Source of the DNA: Plecoglossus altivelis
Lineage: Eukaryota; Chordata; Actinopteri; Osmeriformes; Plecoglossidae
DNA: 64,000 nt
NCBI GenBank assembly: GCA_036571765.1
Contig: BROE01000001.1
Coordinates: 6,320,818 to 6,384,817 of the forward strand
Direction of reading: 5' to 3'
Shown here: positions 38,591 through 51,424 of the stretch, piece by piece
Layout of the letters: the number at the start of each line of letters is the position of its first letter
Position numbering within the stretch: the first letter of the stretch is position 1
The notes under the pieces: generated by a model
Databases searched by the model: none
What the model was told of the DNA's origin: nothing
The model's input: only the letters and a program-made list of their open reading frames with translations
Position numbers and translations under genes: made by a program

Positions 38591-41500
38591 TATGCTCAGC
38601 TCATCTGAAAAATGTTTGAAGAGATTTAAAAACCCCGGCTGGGAAAAAAGAGAGAGAAATGGAATAAACCACCAGCTGGATTCTTCATCTTGATCAAAAG
38701 CGTTCTATCATCGTCATCGTCTGACCACCGGGTGGAAGGAGAACAGCAAGGTTATCCACTGAGTCCTTCCTCATTTCAAGTGTGCTTTCTTGGCAGCACA
38801 GTTAGCATGACATTATGTAAATTACGCTGCGGATTTATTACAATTCTCAGGCCTGTGGTAAATTGATTGGAACAAACAAAGCATTTACGCCACAATGTTG
38901 AAATGTTACTTGAAGGAGTATAGTTATCTCTATGGAAACAAAGACGCCTCCTTCGGTCTTTCTGTGCCAGTTTCTGCCACTCAACTGCCTCCCCTCAACA
39001 GTCTGAATAGACATGTTTGTAAATATATTTGCTATGCTCATAAACTTAATGTAACGCTGAACTGTCTAAAGAAAAAAGAGTGTCTCATCCCGTTGTGTGT
39101 TTAGACAGATATACCAACACTAAGAATGAAACTGTGACACATAGAGCTTCATACATCCCTAAATACACATCTTGGATACTTCACTATAATCTACTGTTTC
39201 AAAACATTGTCAAAGGGTTTTCTTGACCAAACAGGCTCTCTAACTTTGGCCCTCAACCCCTCCCTACCAGGGGACGTCCCAGGCAAATTACTACAGGGCT
39301 TTGTCACACTGGAGCACTCAGGGAGGAAGTCCATCCTGTTTGCTCTAAATCATAGACCCAAATAAGTGGTGTCATGCTGTACATGGGCAGAGGTTCTCTA
39401 ATGGATGCCGGCTGGTCTTGAAGCAACAATGACTTATAGAAATGACTTCTGTGACTTATTTAGCCATTGGGCTTCTCCCCTGCCATTTTTCTCTCCAGAG
39501 TTTAACGGGAGAATCAATGCTGGATACAAAAACATATGGAGTGGTAAACTGTAATTGAACACATGTTTATTCTCCCATTCACTTTGCTGCCAAAAGGCTT
39601 GAAGATACAGTACCAGTAACCTCAGTTATTGACTCCTCTTGACTTACTGTCTTAATACTTACCTTTCTATACATGCATGATAAAGCATGTAAGTTGTCCG
39701 TGTCAATGGACAAGAAAGCCCATGGAGAAACAGCTTACTTCTGTATCACTGTGCTTGTCCAGTCTCCAAAAATATAGTGCTCAAGCATTTTACTGTCTTT
39801 GCAAAGCAATTATAAGTAAAATAATCACAACACAAAATTAAGGAACACTCTGTTAATGTTCAGTTTGCCTTTAGTTTAATTATTACTTGCAGACTTTTCA
39901 ACCAATCCATGTTTATGAGTTTACACACTGTGTGTAACCTATTTTAAGATCAGACAATCCTTTATTTTAATCACGCATTTTCTCTGCTTCATGGAATCTT
40001 AGTGTGGTATTTATCAGGTTCAGCCTGATACAACACTTCTGAGAAACCAATTACAAAAACACTTCCTCAGGTATATAAAGATTTCTTTGAATATTATGCA
40101 TAAAACCTACTGTTTTTTGTTATTAACTCCATGACCTCCACAGTCATTTGCCTGGGGATATAAAAGCAAGCCATGTGATGATAATGGAGCCCTTAATCTG
40201 AGCAAAACACATGAATGACATTTCTCTGTCAGAGGTCCCATTCACAAACAGCAGGTGACCAATCAGAACAGCCCAGATTGAAATGAGATGGAAATGAGGC
40301 ACATCTGTGTACATTATTGGAGCTTCTGTTGAAAATACTCTTCCTCAAAGTCAGGGCCATTTGGATACATGTGTTAACGTATAATGGTAATCCATAACTT
40401 CAAGTGTCATTTCTATATGTGATGGTCAATTTAATATACATATATGAAACAATGACAATTGGCTTATGACTAAACATCTGCAATACCTATTGTATCACAT
40501 CAACAACATTGTACAGTTATGACATTTAGTGACATATTATTTTATGAAATCATGAGAACAAGCGTTTTCTTTTTACATTCTGTGTGGTGGTCATCGCTCA
40601 TAATTTTATGTAGGCTTACTGACTATTCTGCTCATGATATTCATGACATTGACTTTTCAGACAGGAGACAAATGATTTCAAACTGTTATGGTATAACTGT
40701 TCACTTGTCTCACATAACAGTGAATGCTGTCTAAAAGCTCCCCTCATGTGTCATCATGCCAGTCCTAGAGAGGGGGGACAACTGTCCCCTCATCCCACAG
40801 TGATGGATGTTTCCATGGAGTGTCATTTGTTTTGGATAGTGATAGGAATCCATGGGTTCATGACACGATCTGATGAATGTGCCACCAAATCCTACCTGTC
40901 CATCCAAATAAAGCAAACAGCAAACATTTACCATTTATCAGTTGTGTGGCATTTCTGGCAACCAACCAATGTTCCTCATCTTGGAAAACTCCCACATACT
41001 TGACAACTTTTTTAGAGTTTTTCAGGGTTTACATCATTCTGTTCAATGGCCGATGAGAGATTTTCCAAACTCTGAATTTTACAACTGCGAATTTGAGATA
41101 AGCATGTGATTATTTTGTATGGACATCATACAGTGAAACCTCTTTAACACATGGTTTCCCACTTGTGGGCTCGGATTATTACGCTTACAACACACACACA
41201 CACACTGTGAAATTCAGTTTCTTTAGAATAAGTGTTCATGTCAAAGGCACATGGAGTCTTACACTGAATGGGAGCACCACTTGTATTGTTTCTTGCTGTG
41301 CGTCTGCGGGTGTGTTTTCATGACATTGCTGCCAATCCTGCTACAGAAAGACAAGACTGTACATCCCGCCCTTGTGAAATTCCTCTGATAAGAGCGCATT
41401 CTCCTGGAATGCCGCTGTCTTTTCTTCTCATTCGTCTCAAGTCAGCGGTAATGTGTGTCTGAATCCGGGATTGTCCTTCCATCATCTTATAAGGACATCT

Positions 41501-42480
41501 GGCCACGTACACAAGACATCCTCTGCCTCCCCCATGTAATCACCATCGAGTCTACTGGCACTGCTCCGAGGCGTTTATCTTCAGAGAAAAATGCACAGCC
41601 GTAGCCATCTTACCTGGAAATGTATTGCTTATTGCAAAATCCATGGGGGGATACATTGTTCCTCTCATACATCTGGCTCTATATTGATTGGATGAGGACA
41701 ATTTGTTTTAAATGATCGAGATGATTACGCAACAGTGATCGCACAACAATATTGAAGAGCGGTTGATGTATGGTTCATCCATCACCCTATGGATTCAGAA
41801 GATATTGAATTTCCTCATATCGGCAAAAGGGGGAGTGAGTTAGCTCAGAATTTATGAATGTTGCAATGATTACATTTCAAACAGCTATTTATTTTGGGAG
41901 TATTGAATTTGGTTTGATGCTGGTCACACATTCAAAAACCTGTTCTTTATTTTTTTTAAACAGCACTCTCTTTCTGATAAGTTATTTAACAATAGAAAAT
42001 AAACAATAAGAAAATAGGTCTGTAGTGTGTCTGTGCTCCCTGTTCAAGTTAATAACCACAGCAGCGTCTTTTAATTTATCCACTGGAGGTAATAGTTAAA
42101 TAAATGTAGTCATAGAGACATCATGATGATACATATTGCCATTACAACATTTCCAGTATAATAGCTTCTCTTCCATGCTAACATCATATATCTCGCCAGT
42201 AACAGCAAGTGTCACTAATGCGTTTCAACTTCTCATTCAATTTACTCTCCCCCTGACCCTAAAACTTAAGATATCCATCTTCGGCAGTGTTTCAAAAGGA
42301 AGCATGGCTAAGTGCCTTGTTACATTGGAATGACCAAAGGACTGCCTCAAAACAAACTCTCTTTTCACATGACTCGAGTAAACAGCTTCTCTATAGATTT
42401 GCTATGTGCTAAAGAGGGCACTTCTCCAAATACAAAATGATTCTCCCGTTCAAACTGCTCTGAAAGCTCAAAAGCAAAGA

Positions 42481-42660
42481 GATGCTTCCTCTGCTGAACT
42501 CCCCGGAGATGACAAAGCCAATTAACCTTAAGTCATTAGCTCAAAGACCACAAGGAAATAAAGTTGCAGGATGGAGTGCTCTGTGACTCTTTGCATTATT
42601 GATTCGTAATTAATGCCGGAAACAGCCGTCATTAGCAGGCAAAGGCAAAACAATTAGGGT
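42481..42660. promoter_or_regulatory. Candidate conserved enhancer block
   Basis: Clustered motifs include CAATTAAC, CATTAGC, TTTGCAT, ATTGATTCG, TAATTAATG and CAATTAGG in 180 bp of unique sequence. This density of homeodomain/POU-type cores is typical of developmental enhancers. Confidence 0.35.
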
Positions 42661-45600
42661 TTGCAGTTAAGGTAGTTTTGACCCGTGGTAGAGATGTGTT
42701 CAAAGCAACGTGATCCCAAACATCCGGAGAACAGTACCCCATCTGTTTAAAATCACAACAAATAGCGATAACAGGAGCATTTGAATTACTTACGGATGCC
42801 GTACATAATAAACAATTTGTTATATGTCTCTTGCTAACAAGGTCACCAGGTGTAGGCCAGTCCTTCGAGCTTGAAGGACAAACATACGCCAAGAAAGTGT
42901 ATTGCATCACAAGCATTGCATAACAGGCCAAGCCAAACATGACAGCTCTTGCATAATAATTGGGTTTGTGGAGTAAGGCATGTTTCCTTGAACCTACCTG
43001 ACTGCATTTCGTAGAAACCGTTTTCTCACTAGCACACACCAACTCACGTTCAAGCAGTGACACTAAATACACTAATCAGCAAGATTCTTGAAGCTTTCCA
43101 AGAAACATACTTTTCCTTTGCTGCCTGTTGCTGCATGTTGGTGTCTTGTTTTTCAGGAATGCTAAATGAGGACTATTGTTTTTCAGTGCCAATGTTCTAT
43201 TCCATTGCCAGATATGATGTCTCATAACACAACACTCAGTTCAGTGTTCATGCCACCCAAGTCCATAAAAGAATGACTGCCAAGAATGACTGCCATTTCA
43301 TGTCATCTCTATTTATTTATTTATTACTTTTTAACAAATGAAAAAAAAAATGGTTGTTGTAATGGTAAGGATCAAAATCAAAATGTAGTGATTCACATTT
43401 TTAAGTTTATATTTTGATAAACTTCAAAATATCAAAATAAAGTGTTACAACTTATGTTTTCTCTACCAAATGATGGGAATGGTCATGGTACTAAAATGTC
43501 CAAGTATAGTTCCATTGCACATTGCTTTCTTAGGTACACTTAAACATGGAAAAATACTGATCAGTTTACATTTTTCCCAGTATAGCAGGTGGTTTGTAAT
43601 GTGAGGTTTGTACCATAATACACTAGTTTTCTAAGAATCCATTTAGTAGACACATGTATTTAAGATTTCCAATAATTACACCATCTCTCAGAAACATGCA
43701 CGTGAACACACAAATACACACACAGAGACACACACCCAAACACACACGCTGTATACAAATGTTTACACACAGTATAATTCATGGCCCTGGAAAACGATAC
43801 ACGAAATCATTTCTTTATGACTGCCTGACCATTTCCATGTAGGGCCACTGTACATACAGAACAGGAGACATGATTGTGGTGAATCGAGTCCTTAATTACA
43901 CAGCTGGGCTGAGGTGTGGCTGCCTCACTTGCAACATAAACAGCAGCTCTGTCACACCCTCTTTTATGACATGTTGTGTGTTTTTGTACTTTTGTTTGTG
44001 TGTGATTGTGCTTGAGTCCTGGAGTGTGATCACTTAATCCAAGGTTTAGTCATCACGATGCATATCTTGCATGTCTAGCAAGAACTGTGTATACACAGGA
44101 TCCTTTTCTTGTCTTTAAAACATAATATTTCCAAGTGTGTTTATTCAACACAAACTTGTCTTTAGTGATAACATTAGGTTCTTTCATGCTTTGTCATATT
44201 CAGGAAGGATGTGCGTCACAATTGCATTGCATTGTAAGTTGATTCCCAATCAATCAACTGACGACCTGCCGGTGCAAACAGTACAGTCCATCCGGACAGA
44301 CATTCACGTGATCACAAAGGATGCCTAATGAGCCTGCCAGTGTAGAAACTCTAAACACAGTCTTATGAATGAGTCATGGCCTACACTCTCCCTTCCCATC
44401 TCCCTCCTTAGCTCTTTCCTCCCTTCCTTTTTCTTTCTGTCACTCTTTTCTTCCTCCCATCCCTCCCTCATCTAGGTGGGTGTGTCGACCAGCTGAATCA
44501 ATGATTTCATGTGTCGTAATGATGACTGTCGGAGGGACGGCAGATGCAACTCCACAGGGTTGTATTTCCTGGTTTTAGAAAGCCATTTTACGGCCTTTGA
44601 GATCCTGCGTTGGACACCTCCATGTGCCTCCAGGCTGGACGGAGCTCCCACACACGTTCATCCATCACAATGCTTTCATTCTGCCTGCTGTCAGACACAA
44701 CTATCCCCCCGAGGCAGATCTGTGTCTGTGTGTGTTTGTGTGTGTAGGAGTGGGTGTGTGCTTGCATGTACGTACTTGTGTGAGTGTGTGTGGAGGAGAG
44801 GGTGGGTCAGTGCAGGCTTGGCAGAAAGCTTTGCTGGAGAGTTTATCCTGCATTGACAGTGTTGGTTGATTCCAGCGGGAGTTAAGCCAGTTGTTATACA
44901 TTCCAAGTGGACTAAGCAATGCAATACAGCTCTTAAAAAGGTTGGAGGTCAGAGCGATAAGGAGAAGAGCAATCTTTTTTCAACAGAGGAAAGAATTTTG
45001 AAAATTATGAATGCATTTAATAATACAGAAGTTAATCCGCAGAGGCTTTGCACTAGTGATGTGAAATACTTACCTCTGATTTTAAATGAAATCACTCAAC
45101 AGAGCCTTGAGCGCAAACAAACCTCCTCACCTGGTTACATTTGCAGCATTGCTGTTGAGAACACAGGCACGTCTAACCCCTGCTGACCACAGCTACCGGA
45201 ACATTCTCCCATCCCCTCCCATCTGTCATCCTGCCACTCCAGCAATAGCTTGATTCATCACAAGGAGGGCATCTCACAGGTGCCCAGAACATGAGCAGGT
45301 AATTGGACATCACTTCACAGGAGGGGTTAAAAGGAGTCTGAGTGATTGTCAGGCAGTCAGGAAGTCATCATATCCCCAAGTCCTCTCCTGCGCTGCAGGA
45401 GTGGACACGCTGAATCTAATCAATCTAGAAGCCTGAGCCAAGGGACTCTCTATTAGTGGGCCACAAGTCCTCACGTTCTACAAGTTGTCTTCAGACGCAG
45501 TAGTATTTACTAGATGAGTGGCTCTCAATGAAGAGGATAGAGAACCTTGAAAATTAGACAATCAGTCCCTGTACTGTGGTACAGATAATAAAATACCTTT

Positions 45601-48600
45601 CAGTTAGAAAATGAATAAAGATACAGAAAATGATGTCCACTTGTAGAAAATACATAGAAACATCACAGAAAACTGCACTGCCAGGAAACAGAAAATTAGG
45701 ACATAGAAGTAAGAGATAACGGCGAACAAGTGGGCAGCCGTCCCACTCCAGCACCCTGAGACCCTGCTGTCTATGCACTGCACCACTGCTATGGCACCAA
45801 ACACCCACGCTCAGGCACAATACACAAAACCCACCTGGATCTTCTTTTATTCATTTGAAGATGTTTCTCCGTGGCTTTGCAGACATATTGATATAAAAGA
45901 CTCTAGGCTACGCTCAAATGGAATGAGAAAGCTCAGCTGCCGTGTAGTGCTGAACCAATGGACAACAGAGGGGCATCACATGGTTCTCGGCCAAGCCAGA
46001 ACAAAATGCAGGAGAAGGGGGCAGTGCAGTGTGTGCTGAGCTTTGAAAAGATTTGTTCAGAAGCTGTTGTTTAAATGCAATAACATACTTTGTTTTGTAT
46101 TGTGGGGGTCCTGGTGGTGGTTGTTGATCGGTTGTCATAACCCCTGCTATGATGTCGTCAATCCGAATTAGTTTGAGTGAGAGAAGCTGGGGTCTCAAGG
46201 TGCTACACTTCTGGGGTATTGAAGATGGGGTGTGTCATTTGAAGTGTAACATAACTGTACTTGAGGCTGAGTGAGAAGAGCAGAATATAGGTGGGTGGGA
46301 TATTTACAATGAAAGCAGCATGCAACTAATAACCCTCTCATTTATTGGCACCAGGAAGTTTTATTGTGAGTTTAGTGAACTTTCTCATAAAATAAAATCC
46401 AAGGATCTAATCAGTCCACTTTTATGAATTATGTGTCAGTAATAGGACTGACGGTACTTGAGCTGCGGCAACTATTGCTGACATGTTCAGTCCACCCTCA
46501 GTCTACCCTGATGATGGCAACCTTGGAGGAAGCACTGGACAAGTAAAATCAGCTGTTTTGGTAAATGTCCAACAACCTCTCACAAATGATCTGTGAAACA
46601 TGTTTTTACAGAATAAGATGACTTTACACACCTATAGAATAACAATAATAAAACACTAATAATGTTAGAAAATGCTCAGGAGTAGTTGTTTTTAAGCTCA
46701 TTTTACCTCATTGTTTTCAATGGAGCTACCCATTAAATGTGATTCATTATCTTAGAGACAAGTGAGTGAACTTCCATTTGAGTTTTACACCCCTGTTATT
46801 TTGGGGGCATATTGTTCAATTTCCTACATGGTACAAACCAAGACGTGGAATGTCCCATTTCCTCAGCAAGGGTCAGTTCAGGGTCGATTGTTCCACTGGT
46901 TGGATGGCATGAAGTATGAGACTGATGCTCGTGCACGCATGCACACACACAAACACAAACACACACACGCGTGCACAGTGTTTCTCACTTGGACATCATC
47001 CAATCCTTGTTGTTTCCTGTTAGGCAACAGTGCTATTCAGAGCATGTCTCTGATGCACCTCCTTTAACACATAACAATGTATTTAGCGGAACTGTAAACA
47101 TAGTTCTGAACCCATTTTCAGTTTCGACTTAACATCAAATACAAAACACACCAAATCGAATCAGCTAAATACATGTTGCTGCACTGCTGAATGTGGCTTT
47201 GCTGGGTCTATGCAGGTTGGCTTCAACCTCTACTGACAACATTAAATTAAACTACCTGTGTTCCACAGTGGAAGCCCAGTAAGAGGGCCCAATCAGTTAC
47301 CATTGTTCTCCAGTTCTCTACCCCACTGAGAAACCTCAGTTGAGAGTAAACACCATCTTGGGTGCCTGAGAAATGACTGTCTTCCTGCTGCCATTACCCA
47401 GCATGCACTTTGAAACCGCTGCCATTGTGACCGACTGCTCCCTCTTCAGAGACTCCTGGATCCCTCTCTGCCACGCAGGAGGAGAAGACGCAAGGAAACA
47501 ACAACTGTAAAGGTTTGACCTGCTGCTCTGACGCTCCCTGGTGATGAATCGATGGAGGTTAAGCGCAGCTCTGAAGTAGTCCCCAGCTGCGAGGAGAGAC
47601 TTTAAACCCCATAAGCCACTCCACACTACAGCAGCCTACAGCAGTTTACTGTATGCAAAGAGAGATATCAGAGGGGCTTTCAGGAGGGTGAACGGAGATG
47701 CTGTGTGCCGAACTGACACGTCGGATCTGTCTTGTTCTCAGTCCTTTCCCATGATAGCGTTTTGAATTGGTTCTCCGTTAGAAGCATCCTTTACTTGTTA
47801 GAGAAATTGCAATGTTGAACATGAAGCTGTCTAAGGGAATCTGGCGCGATGAACGTGTTCCACGTTTGCACATCTCCAAGTCCTGAGGTGTTTTCTTAAC
47901 ACGAGAAGAGGTACCTTTTTCTGAAAGCAGGGCCTCTAGGGTTAGGTCTCGGGAGTTTGTTGAATGACTGGAGATTCGAATCAGGGTTGAATCCACACAC
48001 ACAGTGGCACTCCATAGGAGTTCACGGTCATTCTGGCTCAGTCCTCATATTGAGTCCCCAACTGTGTGAGGTTGTTCCGGCCTAATTGAAAACTTGCTTG
48101 ATCGAGGCGCCCCTCAACGGTCTGTGAACCTTTTGGAATTTTGCCCTCTCTTTTTCAAGATGCTATGGGTCAGCATTCTGATTAAACAGAGATTATGATA
48201 TAAACATTTGAAACGGGAAAGTATGTCCCTCTGTTCAACTGAAAGGGACATTTTATTTTCAGTCGTTGCTGGGGTGATCTCTCTTACTCAGACTGTATGG
48301 TCTTTAGCAGATTGACTTCATGAAGCACCATCGGTCGGAACAGAAGTTGGACCTTTGGAAAACGAGGAAAACAGCATGCATCAAAGCTTTATCCACAATG
48401 AAATGCCTCAGCTTCTTACCTTGCAGTGGTCTGAAGATACCTTTTACCAGTTGAAACTGTAGCTGAGAATCTGCCTCAGACCTAAACACAGGCATGAGTG
48501 TCTGAGCTTTGTTTTTGAAAACCAAACAACGCAGCGGGTCAGCACATTTCCAGCCCTTCGGCTCCCAGCCTAATCTACCAATTAACTATTAAATGTGCTC

Positions 48601-50484
48601 ATTAAAAGGAGCAAAGCAAAATGTCCCTGAATATTCTCAAAAAACATGTTTACATTTCTTCCAGACTCTTTCTCTAAGCCAAGGTGTGACGATCGGACAA
48701 CAGCAAATTGGGAATTAATTCAGTTGACTTTTGAGAGGCATGTGCGTTCGTATTACAGCCTTCTCTCAGTTGAGGTTTTTACAGGCGTCGTTTATCTCCC
48801 ATGGTGCTGTATATTACACTTGGGTGGGTCGTTTATTTGAATATGAGAATTAACTAAAATGGCACTCGCTCGACTTACCATGCTGAAGCAATCAGATTGT
48901 CTCTGTGGGAGGAAAAAACATCACAGTACACCACATGCACTGAGTTTCTGGACAGTCTCTAAGTGACATTTAAAAATACGTATTTTTTTCAGAGGAAATG
49001 CTTGAGAAATTTAAGCAAGAAAACATGATTCTCCGCCGCTATGGATGTGTGTCACTGTGCGTTCATGCCCAGCAAACGCACGCACCATATCTCTGCTTTG
49101 ACCTACAACCACGTCCATTAAGTGAACATGTACAAGAGCGCATTAGTTTTTCAACAAATCTATATAATGGCATTCCCTATTATTTGTCAGGCTCCAGCCA
49201 AAACAGAATGTATGGTGAAATGATTACACATGGGAAACAAAATAATAACAAAAGTAATTTAGGTTTACAGTTTTCTCAAGGATCTATAATGTGTGCTGTT
49301 TAATCTTGTTTCCTGACCACTGGGCAATTTGTCCCTGTTCATTGCTTTGACATTTAGGAAGAGATATATAGAAATGCAGCAATGAATTTGATTGCCAGGA
49401 ACTGTCCAAATCCGGCACTCCTGTTTTTTGGCCATTTGAGATGCATTTTGCCAAAATGTAATCAAATCGTGTTCCTGAAGAAAGACGCTGTGGATTAATG
49501 AAGGGAAAACCAACATTTGAGCATTTCACAAATTCAATTTATTGTTCTCAGATTTCATTATACATTATTTTAGAATACATCATTTCAATTTATGTTTATG
49601 GTTGTTGTGTAGTTGATCATGAATTTTAGACGTTAAAATCATTACAGATTAGAACGGACAAAATTGCCATTGTCAAAGGTTGAATAAACAGAAACTATAA
49701 ATGAGAGGGACCAAAAGAAATGGACAAAAACACTCATCAAATAGTTGAGTTTGAAGTTCAAAGTTGAAACAACATTTCAAAATGGGTTGGTGAGCCTTTG
49801 GGTGATGTGACCCTGCTTTGTTGATCAGAAGGAACAAACAGCGCCATCTTTCTACTCTCCAGTCACCACAAGACTTCAAAAATCTGACTGGCGTCCATTT
49901 ATTTCCTTTCTGTCAACCTGTTAATTGGTTTTGAAACTCCACACCATATTTCACCATACTGTGGCAGACAAACATTCCTGGTCTCTGTTACAATAACCTT
50001 CCAATGTCTTCCAACACCCTGTGCAAACGGTTTTATATGAGTCTCGACAAGGTCTTTGTACTGCCGAATGTGTTGCCTAATTCTGCTACATTTCTACTAC
50101 GCATGCTGTCAACAGTGTTGCCTGAGATACATACCTGTCAGGTAATAGATAAGAGGGGTGGAGAGACCATTAGGAGATCATACACAAATTGTACCTTTTT
50201 GTGGGGAGGGATTGTATTTTGGGGTTTAACCAACATCTGCCTTACATCTTACATATCACAACATTTGGGTTAAATCTTCACACACTCTAACACCATTCCA
50301 TGACGAATCATGTTCTCCTCTCTCACATTTTCCATGTTGAAAAAACAGCTGTCATCAAGGTGTTGTTGGCATTGCGCACACATATTCCCAGCTAATTGAC
50401 AAGCGGGTCGGAGTTCACAGCTTGTTGACGTTCCCGAGGTGTGTAAAATGGAAAAGGTAAAACGAGAAACGGCCTGAGGAGGAC

Positions 50485-50552
50485 TGTGTGTGTGTGTGTG
50501 TGGGGGGGGGGTGGCATGTGTGTGCGTGTGTGCGTGTGTGTGTGTGTGTGTG
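50485..50552. repeat. Compound (GT)n-G-run-(GT)n repeat
   Basis: Two GT stretches flank a run of nine or ten G. Confidence 0.95.
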
Positions 50553-51062
50553 AGTGTTTTGGGCAACAACAAGGGTCTGACACACAAGTTGCAAAACTGC
50601 TGAAGAGCTGACCTTGTCAGAGGGGTGTGCTGAAGAGGAGGCCTGTGTCAGGTGAACGAGGCATGACCAAACCCTTGTAGCACAGCTGTGGTCTCTTAGC
50701 CCTGTCTGCCTTTCATCCTCCTCTGAGGGAGCACACTGTGTCAAGGCCATGGGTCTGTGCACAGACACTTCTGGCTAGAACCAATACAAGAGGCTCCTCA
50801 ACAAGCAAGCACTTTGGCAACTCATTTATGCCTCGGCATTGGCAAGGCATCACTTGCCAGTAATATATATATAGCTATGATGTAGCGCAATAATGTCAGC
50901 AAGACATCACCGTCAATAAGTGCATTGTCTGATCATATCGAGGACATAAGATTTCAATGTGTTTCATTTTCATAATTGAAAACCGAAGTCCGAAACACAA
51001 AGGCATACAAAAAGGGCCTTTAACACATCCTAATTAGTTCCCACTCCCAGTTTGATCTATAA

Positions 51063-51113
51063 GTGTGTATGTGTGTGTGGGTGTGTGTGTATGTGTGTGT
51101 GGGTGTGTGTGTG
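51063..51113. repeat. GT-rich tandem repeat, period about 22 bp
   Basis: Two copies of a unit with one TA step and one GGG interruption are followed by plain GT. Confidence 0.85.
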
Positions 51114-51272
51114 AGACCCAGGTCAGGGTCTCACTGCTTCTACTGATGGCGCATAACAGAACAGCCCAGCTGATGTGGGAAAGGACTGAAGGCCCATCGT
51201 AAACTTGCAATCAAGGCTTCCTCTCCAGATGCCTTGGAGAGTTACATAAGATGCAGCGTAAGCAGACACTCT

Positions 51273-51273
<1 letters not shown>

Positions 51274-51315
<42 letters not shown>

Positions 51316-51424
51316 TTTCTTTCCTCTCTCTCTTTCTCTCTCTCTTTCTCTCACTCACTCACTCACTCTCTCTCTCTCTCTCTCTCTCCTCTCCCCTCTG
51401 TCTCTCTGTCTCCTCATCTCTGTC
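51274..51424. repeat. Long imperfect (CT)n tract
   Basis: About 150 bp is almost pure pyrimidine on the plus strand, with TTT, CTCACT and CTGT interruptions. Confidence 0.96.

Larger units (their letters stand above)
36953..42480. other. Spacer upstream of klf6, enhancer-like part
   Basis: There is no recognisable gene. It contains the RFX palindrome at 38063-38076, an enhancer-like block at 38320-38590 and a short (CA)n near 41190. The rest is unique A+T-rich sequence. Confidence 0.55.

Noticed and set aside
42632..43072. 146-codon minus-strand open frame in the spacer
   Set aside because: A frame of this length is expected several times by chance in 64 kb over six frames. It begins at a non-ATG codon, resembles no protein family and overlaps the enhancer-like block.
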